A DNA stretch of 64,000 nucleotides from Martinezella lusitana. GTDB taxonomy: Bacteria; Pseudomonadota; Alphaproteobacteria; Rhizobiales; Rhizobiaceae. How positions within the stretch are numbered: the stretch's first letter is position 1; the number at the start of each line of letters is the position of its first letter. Both the position numbers and the translations under genes were made by a program. The notes beneath the pieces are model-generated. The model was not told the origin of the DNA. It saw nothing but the letters and a program-made list of their open reading frames with translations, and did no database searches. This document shows, in pieces, positions 44,911-53,838 of the stretch. The DNA lies in assembly GCF_014207095.1 (NCBI RefSeq), contig NZ_JACHBG010000018.1, positions 47,351 to 111,350 on the forward strand. Reading direction: 5' to 3'.

Positions 44911-46340
44911 GCGACGGCGATCAAAATCACGGAAAGCACGAGATCATCATCGTCAAGCGTCACGGCGGCGGCGATCACGAAGGCGGTCATGGTGGGGCGT
45001 GGAAAATCGCCTATGCCGATTTCATGACGGCTATGATGGCTTTCTTCCTCGTCATGTGGCTGGTCAACGCCGCCAATGAGGAGACGAAAGCTTCGGTCGC
45101 GTCCTATTTCAATCCCATCAAGCTAGCCGATGAGAAGCCAACGGAGAAGGGGCTCAAGAAGCCCGTCGACAAGGCCGAGGGCGAGAAGAACCAGCAGAAG
45201 TCGGATAAGGCACAGGACAAGCCGAATGACGGCAAGTCGGCCAAGACGGGTGAGGACCTGACGGCGACGTCGGGCGACCAGACGAACTATTCAGAGGCCG
45301 ATTTCTTCGAAAATCCCTATTCCGTGCTAGCTGAAATCGCGCAGGAAGTCGGCCAGCAAGCCAATGTGAGCGCCAAGGGCGAAGGCGGTGCCGCTCAGTC
45401 CGGTCCCGCTACGGGCGCCGATGGCGGTCAGGCCTATCGCGATCCCTTCGACCCGGATTTTTGGACGAAACAGGTTCAGGTTTCCAGCGCCTCGAAGAAG
45501 GCGAATGAGGAACAGTCCGCCAAGTCGGATAAGTCCCCGAAGGGAGAGGTCGTGGCCCTGTCCAAGGCGACGGCAGCCGATAGCGGCCAACCTGCCGATC
45601 AGCCGCAGATCGCCGAGCAGCAGCCGACGCAGAGCGAGCCGCAGGCCGTCGGAAAACAGCAGGGCAAGCAGCAGTCACAACAGCAGCAGGTCGCCAGCGC
45701 CAAAGAGCAAAGCAGCGCCTCCAGCTTCGACGATAACGTCGCCGTTTCTCCGAGCAAGGATACTCCACCGACGAAGGCGCAGCAGCAGGAAGCCAAGCAG
45801 CTGCAGCAGGAGATCGAGGCGCAGATCGGCGGCATCGCCGGTCAGCTGGCCGAGGGACTGCAAGTCACGGCAGCCGAAGGCGGCGTGCTGGTGACCATCT
45901 CCGACCAGAGCAACGATCCGATGTTCAATATCGGCTCTGCCGTGCCGCGCCGGGAAATGGTGCTGGCAATGGAGAAGATCGGCAAGGTGCTGTCGGAGCG
46001 CAAGGGAGCGATCCTTATCCGCGGACACACCGACGGACGCCCATACATGGTCAGCGGCCGCAACGACAACTGGCGTCTGTCGCTCGATCGTGCCCAGAGC
46101 GCCTATTACATGCTGACGAGCAGCGGCCTCGACGAGAAGCGGATTTCGCAGGTCTCCGGCTTTGCGGATCGGCGGCTGAAGTTGCCCAACGATCCGTTCA
46201 ACGACGCCAACCGCCGTATCGAGATCCTGATTGTCAATTCGCCAGCCCAAGCCGCGAAGGACCCCGCAAAGCCCGATGGCCAGAACCCCGTCAAACCGGC
46301 GCCGGAGAAAGCCAAGTCGGGCCAAGGCAAGCAGGGCTAA
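44907..46340 (+). CDS. motB: Flagellar motor stator protein MotB
   Basis: The 477-residue protein starts with a basic, His/Gly-rich cytosolic part (KRHGGGDHEGGHGG). The single membrane helix carries the proton-binding Asp38 (AYADFMTAMMAFFLVMWLV). A very long Lys/Gln/Ser-rich periplasmic linker spans about residues 70-310. The OmpA/MotB peptidoglycan-binding domain follows (AILIRGHTDGRPY, then LSLDRAQSAYYML, ISQVSGFADRR). The long linker is a rhizobial trait and is thought to bind MotC. It is coupled to the FliH-like gene. Confidence 0.95.
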   Translation: MSDGDQNHGKHEIIIVKRHGGGDHEGGHGGAWKIAYADFMTAMMAFFLVMWLVNAANEETKASVASYFNPIKLADEKPTEKGLKKPVDKAEGEKNQQKSDKAQDKPNDGKSAKTGEDLTATSGDQTNYSEADFFENPYSVLAEIAQEVGQQANVSAKGEGGAAQSGPATGADGGQAYRDPFDPDFWTKQVQVSSASKKANEEQSAKSDKSPKGEVVALSKATAADSGQPADQPQIAEQQPTQSEPQAVGKQQGKQQSQQQQVASAKEQSSASSFDDNVAVSPSKDTPPTKAQQQEAKQLQQEIEAQIGGIAGQLAEGLQVTAAEGGVLVTISDQSNDPMFNIGSAVPRREMVLAMEKIGKVLSERKGAILIRGHTDGRPYMVSGRNDNWRLSLDRAQSAYYMLTSSGLDEKRISQVSGFADRRLKLPNDPFNDANRRIEILIVNSPAQAAKDPAKPDGQNPVKPAPEKAKSGQGKQG

Positions 46341-46343
46341 TCC

Positions 46344-47648
46344 ATGGCGCGCAAACGGCATCGTCATCATCTTGCACTTGCGTTGAGCCTCGGCGTGTTG
46401 ACGCCGTGGGGAGCTCGTGCCGAGGGGCAGGATAATCTGCCGCTCTACAAGATGCTGCGCTCGCTTGAATTCGTTCAGGATTCCGTGGTTGCGGGCGATA
46501 GCTCAGCGGGTGAGATGCAACGCTTCCTGCTGGCCACGATCGATGCTCGGCTGCGCAATGCGGATAAGTCCATTTTTGAAGATACCCGCAATTCCGACGC
46601 GGCTCTCGCCTATGCGATGAGCGGCGGCAATCCGGAAACGCTCGAATATCTTATGCAGCGCGACATCAACGGCAATTTCGACAACCGCGTTGCAGACGTT
46701 CTCAGAAAATATCTGAACGGCAAGGGTCTGCTGGTGGTCAATACCCTTGCGGATATCGCCAAGGAATATCGCGGCAAGCCAATCGGTCCTTATCTCTCGC
46801 TGATTGCCGGCAATGTCATGTCCGGCAAGAATGCCATGGCGGCCCTGAAGCTTTACGACTGGGCCCGGCTGCTGGCGCCCGGCACCGTCGTTGAGGAGTC
46901 CGCACTGCGCCGCTCGCTTGCCTTGTGCGCCGATGCCGGGATGGTGCCGCAGGGGATCGAATATGCGCGGCGCTATACGAGGCGCTTCCTGCATTCTCCC
47001 TATGCCAGCCAGTTTGCCGATCTCTTCGTGCAGTTGGTCGTGGATCACGATTCCGACGTCAAGCAGCAGGATATCATCGACATCCTTGCCTCGATGGATC
47101 CACCCCGGCAGCGGGAGATCTATCTGCGCATGGCGCGTCGCGCAGCGATTGCCGGCAAGGCCGATCTAGCCGCGCTTGCGGCGGGCCGCGCTCAGGCCAT
47201 ATCGAGTGACGGTAGTGATGCCTTCGGCGCGCTTGCGGGCTTTTACGGCGGCATTGCCGGCGTTTCGACGCCGGATGTGGAGGCAGCGATCAGCAACCTC
47301 AATCAGATGCCCGCTGGCGAGCTGAATGCACGGGATCGCGCACTGCGCGATGCGGCGACGGCCGTGGCGGATGAGATTCTGCGGGCACCCGATCCTGCAA
47401 GCCTCGGGCAAGGCAACGTTCCTAACCTGCCCAATCAACAGAATACTGAACACGATGCTGCTGTGACGATTAAAACGGGAGGCCAGTCCCCCGGCATAGC
47501 GGGTGTTGAGCAGGGAGCCGCGGCAAAGGCAGCTCCCGTCTCGAAGGGAGGGGGGCAGGAGGCCGACTCTTCGTTCAACGCATTCGTCACGACGAGCCGC
47601 TCGAAGCTGGATGCTATCGACGGCATGTTGAAGCAGGGAAGTCATTGA
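46344..47648 (+). CDS. motC: Periplasmic motility protein MotC
   Basis: The 434-residue exported protein has a signal peptide (RHHLALALSLGVLTPWGARA, residues about 7-26). A largely helical body follows (YKMLRSLEFVQDSVVAGD, FDNRVADVLRKYLNGKG), then a low-complexity C-terminal tail. In S. meliloti MotC is a periplasmic protein that works with MotB and is needed for rotation; it depends on the chaperone MotE (34290). It begins three bases after motB. Confidence 0.92.
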   Translation: MARKRHRHHLALALSLGVLTPWGARAEGQDNLPLYKMLRSLEFVQDSVVAGDSSAGEMQRFLLATIDARLRNADKSIFEDTRNSDAALAYAMSGGNPETLEYLMQRDINGNFDNRVADVLRKYLNGKGLLVVNTLADIAKEYRGKPIGPYLSLIAGNVMSGKNAMAALKLYDWARLLAPGTVVEESALRRSLALCADAGMVPQGIEYARRYTRRFLHSPYASQFADLFVQLVVDHDSDVKQQDIIDILASMDPPRQREIYLRMARRAAIAGKADLAALAAGRAQAISSDGSDAFGALAGFYGGIAGVSTPDVEAAISNLNQMPAGELNARDRALRDAATAVADEILRAPDPASLGQGNVPNLPNQQNTEHDAAVTIKTGGQSPGIAGVEQGAAAKAAPVSKGGGQEADSSFNAFVTTSRSKLDAIDGMLKQGSH

Positions 47649-47650
47649 TC

Positions 47651-49219
47651 ATGAACGACATCGGTGTCTCTGGCGCCTCGTCTGGCGCAGATATTCTTGC
47701 TGCCGCAAAGGGCTCCCGTTCTGGGAAGCAGGACGATGGCAAGGGTTTTCTCGATGCATTGGCCAATTCGCTCGGCAATGGGCGCAATTCGTCTGGCGCG
47801 GATGCCGGAACAGGTGCGTCGAAAACAGCCAATGACAATTCCGACGGCGATGCGGGCGCGGCAAAGGCGGCGCTTGCCATCGATGACAGCGTCAATGTCG
47901 GAGTCGGGATGATCGATACGTCCGCCGCAAATATCGCCAATCTGGCCGGCCTGGTGAAAGGGGCGAAGTCCCTTCAGGGTGCCGATCCTCTCTCGCTTTC
48001 GAAGTCGCTGATCGAGCTTCAGAAGACCGCACAAGCGATGCCGGGAACCGATCCCTCCGCCGCAGAGGCCGACCCTGCTGCCGGTGCCAACGATCCGGCG
48101 GCGGCGATGCCCGATATCGGCAAAGTACCGACGCCGGCGGATGCAGCGGCGCAGCTTGCCGAAATCGCGCAACAGCTGGCGGAAGCCACCGCCGGCGGTC
48201 AGACCGCTCCTGCGGATGGCAATGGCAAGGCACCATCCGCAAAGTCTGACAAGGATACATCTTCGGCCGACGATGGTAAGTCTACGGCGACGCAAGGTGC
48301 GCCTGTTGCGAATACGATTACCGACGCTCTCTCGCTGCTGAATGTCGCGCAAACCGTTGTTGCTGCGCAGGAGGCTGCCGCGAACAACGGACAGGTTCGT
48401 GGCGATGCGAAGGTCCAGGGAGTAACGCTTTCCGCCGCGGGGTTGAAGGATGCCGCGGCTAATGCAGAGCAAGCCATGCCGACAGATGGTGCGACGACCG
48501 ACACGGCGCAGACCTTCCGGTTGGCGCGCGTAGATGGGAAAATCAGCGCGCTCGACATGTCGATCGCCAAGCGCGGCGAGGAGGCGGCCGACGTCAAGAT
48601 ATCCGCTGCCGCCGGCGGCGATGCGCAAACCGTCACCGTTCTCGATTCCCGTCGTTATCTCGGGCTTGCTTCCAATTCGGCATTGGTCACCGGATCGCTG
48701 GCCGGAAATCGCGAATGGTCGGCCGCAATGCAGCCGGGTTCGGCACTCTCCAACGCCGCAAATCTCGGCAGCACAGGCAAGGTCGTCAACACGCTGAAGA
48801 TCCAGTTGCGCCCCGACAATCTCGGCGATGTTACTGCTACGATGCGGCTTTCCGGCGATCAGCTGACCGTCGATCTGAAGGTGCAGACGGGCGAGGCCTA
48901 CAGACAGCTGCACGCGGATCAGAGCCGCATGGTCGATGCACTGCGGGCGCAGGGCTATCAGGTCGACAGCATTACCGTATCCATGGCCTCCAATTCGGAT
49001 CAGCAGTCGGATAGCGGCCGGCAGTCCGGATCGAGCCAACAGCAGCAGCAATCCTTGCTGAACCAGGGGCAGGGCGGTGACGCGCGTCCGCGAGGCCAGA
49101 ACTATTCGGGGCAGCAAGCAGATGGAAACAAGGGCAATCGCGGTTCGAGTGAGCGCGGCGTGGACGACGGCGCTGCTGGTGGCGTTCAGCGTTCTCGCTC
49201 TGGTGCGGTTTACCTCTGA
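47651..49219 (+). CDS. fliK: Hook-length control protein FliK (MotD)
   Basis: The 522-residue protein is the rhizobial MotD, later shown in S. meliloti to be the hook-length regulator FliK. The N-terminal two-thirds are Ala/Asp/Gly-rich and disordered. The C-terminal Flg_hook domain is near residues 375-440 (LKIQLRPDNLGDVTATMRLSGDQL, then ADQSRMVDALRAQGYQVDSI), followed by a Gln/Ser-rich tail. I chose ATG 47651; a TTG at 47645 overlapping the motC stop is an alternative. With the hook gene flgE missing nearby, its partner must be encoded elsewhere if it is functional. Confidence 0.9.
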   Translation: MNDIGVSGASSGADILAAAKGSRSGKQDDGKGFLDALANSLGNGRNSSGADAGTGASKTANDNSDGDAGAAKAALAIDDSVNVGVGMIDTSAANIANLAGLVKGAKSLQGADPLSLSKSLIELQKTAQAMPGTDPSAAEADPAAGANDPAAAMPDIGKVPTPADAAAQLAEIAQQLAEATAGGQTAPADGNGKAPSAKSDKDTSSADDGKSTATQGAPVANTITDALSLLNVAQTVVAAQEAAANNGQVRGDAKVQGVTLSAAGLKDAAANAEQAMPTDGATTDTAQTFRLARVDGKISALDMSIAKRGEEAADVKISAAAGGDAQTVTVLDSRRYLGLASNSALVTGSLAGNREWSAAMQPGSALSNAANLGSTGKVVNTLKIQLRPDNLGDVTATMRLSGDQLTVDLKVQTGEAYRQLHADQSRMVDALRAQGYQVDSITVSMASNSDQQSDSGRQSGSSQQQQQSLLNQGQGGDARPRGQNYSGQQADGNKGNRGSSERGVDDGAAGGVQRSRSGAVYL

Positions 49220-49754
49220 TGCACAAGCATCGGGTAACCCGGCACCGCCAAATAATGGCGCCGCCGGCCTCTGCGAACGCGAGATCCAATCGGCAGCCGC
49301 GAAATACGGAATACCCGAAGGAATACTCTATTCGGTCGGTTTGACGGAGACAGGACGCAAAGGCTCGCTCTACCCCTATGCGCTCAATGTCGAAGGACGG
49401 CCCATCTTTCCGCCCTCCGAGAATGCCGCCCTACAGGTTTTTGCCGCAGCAAGGCAGAGCGGCGCCAAGCTTATCGACGTCGGCTGCATGCAGATAAATC
49501 AGTATTTCCACGGAGAGAATTTTACCTCCGTGGAGGCAATGTTCGACCCGCGCAGCAATGTCGAATATGCTGCGAAGTTTCTCCGCAATCTTCATGACAG
49601 GCATGAAACCTGGACGATGGCGGTAGCAAGATACCATGCCGGTCCGAACAACGACCCCGCCCAGAAGGTCTATGTTTGCCGCGTGATCGCCAATTTGGTC
49701 GCGACGGGTTACGGCAAATGGACGCCCAACGCGGCAACATTCTGCCGCAATTAG
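49122..49754 (+). CDS. Lytic transglycosylase (SLT domain)
   Basis: The 210-residue exported enzyme cleaves peptidoglycan glycan strands. The N-terminal membrane or signal segment is near residues 12-27 (AAWTTALLVAFSVLALV). The SLT domain has the catalytic glutamate in VGLTETGRKGSLYPYALN (near residue 67), DVGCMQINQYFHG and MAVARYHAGPNN. It overlaps fliK by about 98 bp, so translation is probably coupled; a GTG at 49149 is another possible start. Since the FlgJ encoded at 59086 lacks a muramidase domain, this enzyme probably opens the cell wall for the rod. Confidence 0.85.
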   Translation: METRAIAVRVSAAWTTALLVAFSVLALVRFTSDAQASGNPAPPNNGAAGLCEREIQSAAAKYGIPEGILYSVGLTETGRKGSLYPYALNVEGRPIFPPSENAALQVFAAARQSGAKLIDVGCMQINQYFHGENFTSVEAMFDPRSNVEYAAKFLRNLHDRHETWTMAVARYHAGPNNDPAQKVYVCRVIANLVATGYGKWTPNAATFCRN

Positions 49755-50034
49755 ACAACCTATAGGTTGTATTCACCTTCTGGTTAGCTGGCGCTAACTC
49801 TTGCGCTGCGATTGACTGCCACCAGATTGCCCAAAATATGCGTATTAACGATAAGCTAACAAACAAGTTTTTTATTGGTGTGATTTGAGAGCCACCTACT
49901 ATATGTAGTGCAAATCGCACCCCTATGGTTAATCAATTATTAATTTCCGCCACTCATTTCCGACAGTTGTTCGTGATTCGCCCGATTCGTACCCATAGGT
50001 CATCGAAACACCACACTGATTCGGAGGCGGACGA
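49755..50034 (+). promoter_or_regulatory. rem promoter region with palindromes
   Basis: The 280-bp stretch before rem starts with a perfect 16-bp palindrome (acaacctataggttgt, 49755-49770). It also has a long imperfect hairpin (ggtgtgatttg at 49877-49887, caaatcgcacc at 49911-49921, one G-T pair) enclosing ctactatatgtag, and an AT-rich inverted repeat ttaat-N5-attaa near 49929. In S. meliloti rem is activated by VisNR and repressed by MucR, so these are plausible binding sites. Which protein binds which element cannot be told. Confidence 0.55.
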
Positions 50035-50706
50035 ATGATCGTAGTGGTTGATGAGCGAGAGCTCGTTAAGGACGGATATACATCACTCTTTGGGCGCGAG
50101 GGCATCCCGTCCACGGGATTTGACCCACGCGAATTTGGCGAATGGGTCACAACGGCGGCTGAGGGCGATATTGCCGCTGTCGAAGCGTTTTTGATCGGGC
50201 AGGGACAGCACGTTCACGAGCTCCCGAGAGCGATTCGCGACCGGACGGCAGCGCCCGTCATCGCAGTCAGCGATCAACCCTCGCTCGAATCGACGCTTGC
50301 ACTCTTCGATTGCGGCGTGGACGACGTCGTGCGCAAACCGGTACATCCTCGCGAGATCCTGGCAAGGGCCGCAGCGATCCGCCGGAGGCTGAAGGCCATC
50401 AGCAACTATACCGATATCGGACCGATTCGCGTTTTCGCGGATGGTCGCGATCCGGAGATCAATGGCGAGGTTTTCGCACTGCCGCGGCGTGAGCGTCGCA
50501 TCCTGGAATATTTGATTGCGAACCGCGGTCGCCGGGTAACGAAGACGCAGATCTTTAATGCTATCTACGGCATCTTCGACGAGGAAGTTGAAGAGAACGT
50601 GGTCGAAAGCCACATTTCGAAGCTTCGCAAGAAGCTTCGCAAAAAGCTGGATTTCGATCCCGTCGATTCCAAGCGTTTCCTCGGCTATTGCATCGATTGG
50701 GAATGA
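50035..50706 (+). CDS. rem: OmpR-type flagellar activator Rem (FtcR-like)
   Basis: The 223-residue transcription factor of the OmpR family has a receiver-like N-terminal domain and a winged-helix C-terminal domain (FALPRRERRILEYLIANRGR, then VVESHISKLRKKLRKKL). It begins MIVVVDERELVKDGY as in S. meliloti Rem. The receiver keeps the Lys (VVRKPVH) but has no aspartate at the usual phosphorylation position, as known for Rem, so its activity is probably set by its amount. In S. meliloti it activates class III flagellar, flagellin and chemotaxis genes during exponential growth. Confidence 0.93.
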   Translation: MIVVVDERELVKDGYTSLFGREGIPSTGFDPREFGEWVTTAAEGDIAAVEAFLIGQGQHVHELPRAIRDRTAAPVIAVSDQPSLESTLALFDCGVDDVVRKPVHPREILARAAAIRRRLKAISNYTDIGPIRVFADGRDPEINGEVFALPRRERRILEYLIANRGRRVTKTQIFNAIYGIFDEEVEENVVESHISKLRKKLRKKLDFDPVDSKRFLGYCIDWE

Positions 50707-50746
50707 AGCTTCCCACCAGCCTCTAGCTTTCCGAATTTGCCTATGT

Positions 50747-50781
50747 GCCCGGGGATCCAGCGATTCTCGGGCTTCTTTTTT
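50747..50781 (+). terminator. Rho-independent terminator of rem
   Basis: An 11-bp stem (gcccggggatc / gattctcgggc, with two G-U pairs) has a cagc loop and is followed by ttctttttt. It separates rem from the downstream flgE relic and flgK. Confidence 0.85.
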
Positions 50782-50967
50782 GCGAGGCAGCACGGTGTCG
50801 TTCAAGCCAAAGGGTGCGTGATGCCTTACCTTATGTGCGTCGTTTGCCGGTTTGTCGGGATACTTGGCGGAGCGATTTTACAATGATCGGTTTTCTGTCC
50901 TCACAGACAGCTTCACGCAAGGCCCGCCACCTACTCTCAGTCGCATGAAGGATAACGAGGATTCCAG

Positions 50968-51179
50968 ATGAGGAATTTCGGCAACGTAAGGATCGTGACT
51001 GCGGAAGGGGATGTGCAGACCAATCGTCTGGGCGTTGTCTCCGGTATGGTCACCCGTGCGATGCCGGCTCGTCTCGGTGGTCCCGTATGCGAAAACGCTT
51101 CCAGGCGGTCATTTCGAATCCACTGGGTGGTGCCAACGTCGGTCCGTTCAATTCCGTCGGTGTCACCTCGATGGGCTAA
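50968..51179 (+). pseudogene. flgE: Probable decayed, internally deleted relic of hook gene flgE
   Basis: The expected flgE position (between rem and flgK) holds only this stretch. An ATG with GAGG seven bases upstream begins a frame reading MRNFGNV..., which aligns without gaps to the usual FlgE start: Met1, Phe4, Gly5, Gln17, Asn19, Arg20, Leu21, Gly22 and Val24 match the pattern M-x2-F-G...A-Q-A-N-R-L-x-T-V. The part 51080-51150 resembles, in another frame and with a short deletion, the flgE end coding for SYTANSKVFQTGSELMDVLVNL. About 1 kb of the hook gene is missing. The likeness rests on remembered rhizobial FlgE sequences, so it needs alignment. It could instead be a small unrelated gene (93 codons in the first frame). 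Confidence 0.45.
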
Positions 51180-51245
51180 CCTGACGCATCCGGCGTGCCA
51201 TCGGCCGATCTGCGGCGCAAAAACGAATAGGGTATCGAGTCAGTC

Positions 51246-52754
51246 ATGACGCTCACATCAGCTCTCAACAACGCGCAGGCAATATTCAACAATACCGGCA
51301 CGCAGAGCAGCGTCGTGTCGAACAATATCTCAAACGCGAATAATGCCGATTATTCGCGTCGACAGGCCATACTGACGACCAACGGGACTGGCGCGCAGGT
51401 CGTCAAGATCGCTCGCAGCCAGGAGCCGGCGCTGCAGACGGCCTTTCTTACCAACTCGTCGTCCGATGCGGCGCAGCAGCTGCTTTTGGCCGCTTACGGC
51501 AACCTTAAGTCGGCCACGCTTGGCGGCAACAACAACGAAATTGCGCCAGCCACCTATCTGGCGGCATTCCAGACCGCGATGCAGAACTTCTCCGGTTCAC
51601 CGTCCAACACGACGGCGGCAAAGTCGGCAATCAATGCGGCTCAGAGCCTGGTAACCTCGCTCAACAATGCCACGACGGCCGTACAGAATGCGCGTACGGA
51701 TGCGGACAAGAAGATCAGCTCCGACGTCGACACGCTGAACAGCCTGCTGAAGCAGTTCCAGACGGCGAATGACGCGGTTAAGTCTGCAACGGCGACGGCC
51801 GGCCCGACTTCGAGTGCGGCTGCCGATGCGCTCGACCAGCGTGATTCGCTGCTGAAGCAGATTTCGCAGATCGTTGGTGTGACCGCGGTAACGCGAGGCA
51901 ACGGCAACGATATGGCGCTATACACTTCGAGCGGCACGACTCTGTTCGAAACCATCCCGCGTACGGTGACTTTCACACCGACGAATACCTATACGGCGGG
52001 GACGCAGGGCAACAATGTCTACATCGACGGGGTGGCGCTGACCCCAGGACAGGGCGCGAGCACGACCGCGCAGGGCAGCCTTCAGGCCTCGCTTCAAGTT
52101 CGCGACACCGTTGCGCCCACCTATCAGAAGCAGCTTGACGAAATCGCACGCGGCCTGGTCTCGACATTTGCGGAAACGACGTCCAGCGGCACGACAAAGG
52201 CTGCCGGCCTGTTCACCTACACCGGTGCGCCGGCCACCTGGACCGCTGGCACCGGGCTGGACACCGGGGCAGTTGTGACTGGCCTTGCCGGCACTCTCAA
52301 GCTCAATGCGGCCGCGGTCTCCAATCCGAGCCTGCTGCGCGACGGCGGTATCAACGGCAGCGCCTACATCACGAACCCGAGCTATGATCCGGCTAACCCG
52401 TCAAAGCCCCTGGATGCCGGCTATTCGGGGAAGCTCGATGGCTTGATCACCGCGATGAACACGAAAATCGGCTTTGACGGCGGTGCCGGTTCCGATACCA
52501 GCGCCACTCTCATGAGCTACTCGGCCAGCTCCATCGGTTGGCTCGAAGGCCAGCGCAGCTCGGCGACCTCGGCGGCAGAAAATACCTCGGCGGCCTTGTC
52601 GCGCTCCTCGGGCGCCTATTCGAATGCAACTGGCGTCAACCTCGACGAAGAGCTGACGCTGATGATGGATATCGAACAGTCCTACAAGGCTGGAACCAAG
52701 ATATTGAACACCGTCAATGCGATGCTTCAATCGGTACTGGATATTGTGAGATAA
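51246..52754 (+). CDS. flgK: Hook-filament junction protein FlgK (HAP1)
   Basis: The 502-residue hook-associated protein joins hook and filament. The N-terminus is MTLTSALNNAQAIFNNTGTQ with SSVVSNNISNANNADYSRR. The C-terminus is ATGVNLDEELTLMMDIEQSYKAG, then LNTVNAMLQSVLDIV, typical of the family. Length is normal for rhizobia. It starts the flgKL-flaF-flbT-flgD run, presumably from the promoter that once served flgE. Confidence 0.95.
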   Translation: MTLTSALNNAQAIFNNTGTQSSVVSNNISNANNADYSRRQAILTTNGTGAQVVKIARSQEPALQTAFLTNSSSDAAQQLLLAAYGNLKSATLGGNNNEIAPATYLAAFQTAMQNFSGSPSNTTAAKSAINAAQSLVTSLNNATTAVQNARTDADKKISSDVDTLNSLLKQFQTANDAVKSATATAGPTSSAAADALDQRDSLLKQISQIVGVTAVTRGNGNDMALYTSSGTTLFETIPRTVTFTPTNTYTAGTQGNNVYIDGVALTPGQGASTTAQGSLQASLQVRDTVAPTYQKQLDEIARGLVSTFAETTSSGTTKAAGLFTYTGAPATWTAGTGLDTGAVVTGLAGTLKLNAAAVSNPSLLRDGGINGSAYITNPSYDPANPSKPLDAGYSGKLDGLITAMNTKIGFDGGAGSDTSATLMSYSASSIGWLEGQRSSATSAAENTSAALSRSSGAYSNATGVNLDEELTLMMDIEQSYKAGTKILNTVNAMLQSVLDIVR

Positions 52755-52757
52755 GCC

Positions 52758-53801
52758 ATGAAACTTTCCTTCATTTCGAGCCAAGCCATTCAGAACGCCA
52801 TGCGCCAGACGATCCGTCAGGCGCGGAACGATATGTCGAGCGCCTCCACCGAAGCGACCACGGGCGTCTATGCCGATATCGGCGTCTCCCTCGGCAGCAA
52901 TACATCGCTCAACGTCAACCTGACGAGAGAAGTTTCGCGCATCGATTCCATTCTGGGCAGCAACTCGATTGCAAACCAGCGGATGACCACGTCGCAGACG
53001 GCGCTGACCGGCATGAGCTCGAATGCGCAGAAACTCATGGATCAGTTGGTGGCGCTGCGCGGCAACACCGATGGCACGAGCATTGCGCTGACCCAGCAGC
53101 TCTCGACGTCGACGCTGTCGAGCGTCATCGCTTCCGCCAACGTCATGGTCAACGGCGAATATCTCTTTGCCGGCACCAACACCGATGTTCAGCCTATGAC
53201 CGACAAGTCGGCAACGACGAACGCGGCGATCCAAACCGCGTTGGGGACATATGCGACCAGCAAGGGCACGACGGTCGATAAGCTCACCGGCGCTCAGATG
53301 AAGGATTTTATCACGACGACGGTTGAGCCGATGTTCACATCCGACCCCGGTTGGTCGCAGTGGTCGAGCGCTTCGGATCAGAACATGACGAGCCGGATCA
53401 GCAATACCGACGTGGTTGAAACCTCGACCAATTCCAATTCTGCCGGCATGCGCTATCTGGCGCTCGCCACCAGTGTTACCAATGCGCTGATGAAAACGAC
53501 GCCCGCCCTCAGCCAGGATGCGCTGAGTGCGGTCACCGATCAGGCCATCAGCTACTCGCGCCAGGCGATCGACGGGTTGAACAATCAGGCTAGCCAGCTC
53601 GGGCTGTCGCAATCGCGCCTGTCGGACGCGAACACGACGCTGAATGCACAGAAGACCATTCTGAATACCAATATAGGCGATCTGACGGGGGTGGATCCCT
53701 ACGAGGCCTCGACGAAGGTCAACAGTCTTCAGACGGAGCTCCAAACAGCTTATACTATTGTCTCCAAGATCCAGCAGCTAAGCCTTGTAAATTACCTTTG
53801 A
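52758..53801 (+). CDS. flgL: Hook-filament junction protein FlgL (HAP3)
   Basis: This 347-residue flagellin-like hook-associated protein starts MKLSFISSQAIQNAMRQTI, has TEATTGVYADIGVSLG near residues 30-47 and VMVNGEYLFAGTNTD near 130-145, and ends in a C-terminal coiled coil (YEASTKVNSLQTELQTAYTI). It follows flgK by three bases. Confidence 0.93.
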   Translation: MKLSFISSQAIQNAMRQTIRQARNDMSSASTEATTGVYADIGVSLGSNTSLNVNLTREVSRIDSILGSNSIANQRMTTSQTALTGMSSNAQKLMDQLVALRGNTDGTSIALTQQLSTSTLSSVIASANVMVNGEYLFAGTNTDVQPMTDKSATTNAAIQTALGTYATSKGTTVDKLTGAQMKDFITTTVEPMFTSDPGWSQWSSASDQNMTSRISNTDVVETSTNSNSAGMRYLALATSVTNALMKTTPALSQDALSAVTDQAISYSRQAIDGLNNQASQLGLSQSRLSDANTTLNAQKTILNTNIGDLTGVDPYEASTKVNSLQTELQTAYTIVSKIQQLSLVNYL

Positions 53802-53838
53802 TGATCAAAGGGAAGGAATGACCAGGAAGGATGCATGA

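Noticed and set aside
47651..49219. Low-complexity fliK middle region as a possible frameshift or fusion
   Set aside because: The frame is continuous and disordered Ala/Asp/Gly-rich regions are normal in FliK proteins.
50883..50948. A 21-codon frame MIGFLSSQ... between rem and the flgE relic
   Set aside because: Ribosome site is weakly placed (GGAG ten bases upstream) and the peptide has no features; it is more likely part of the leader before the former flgE.
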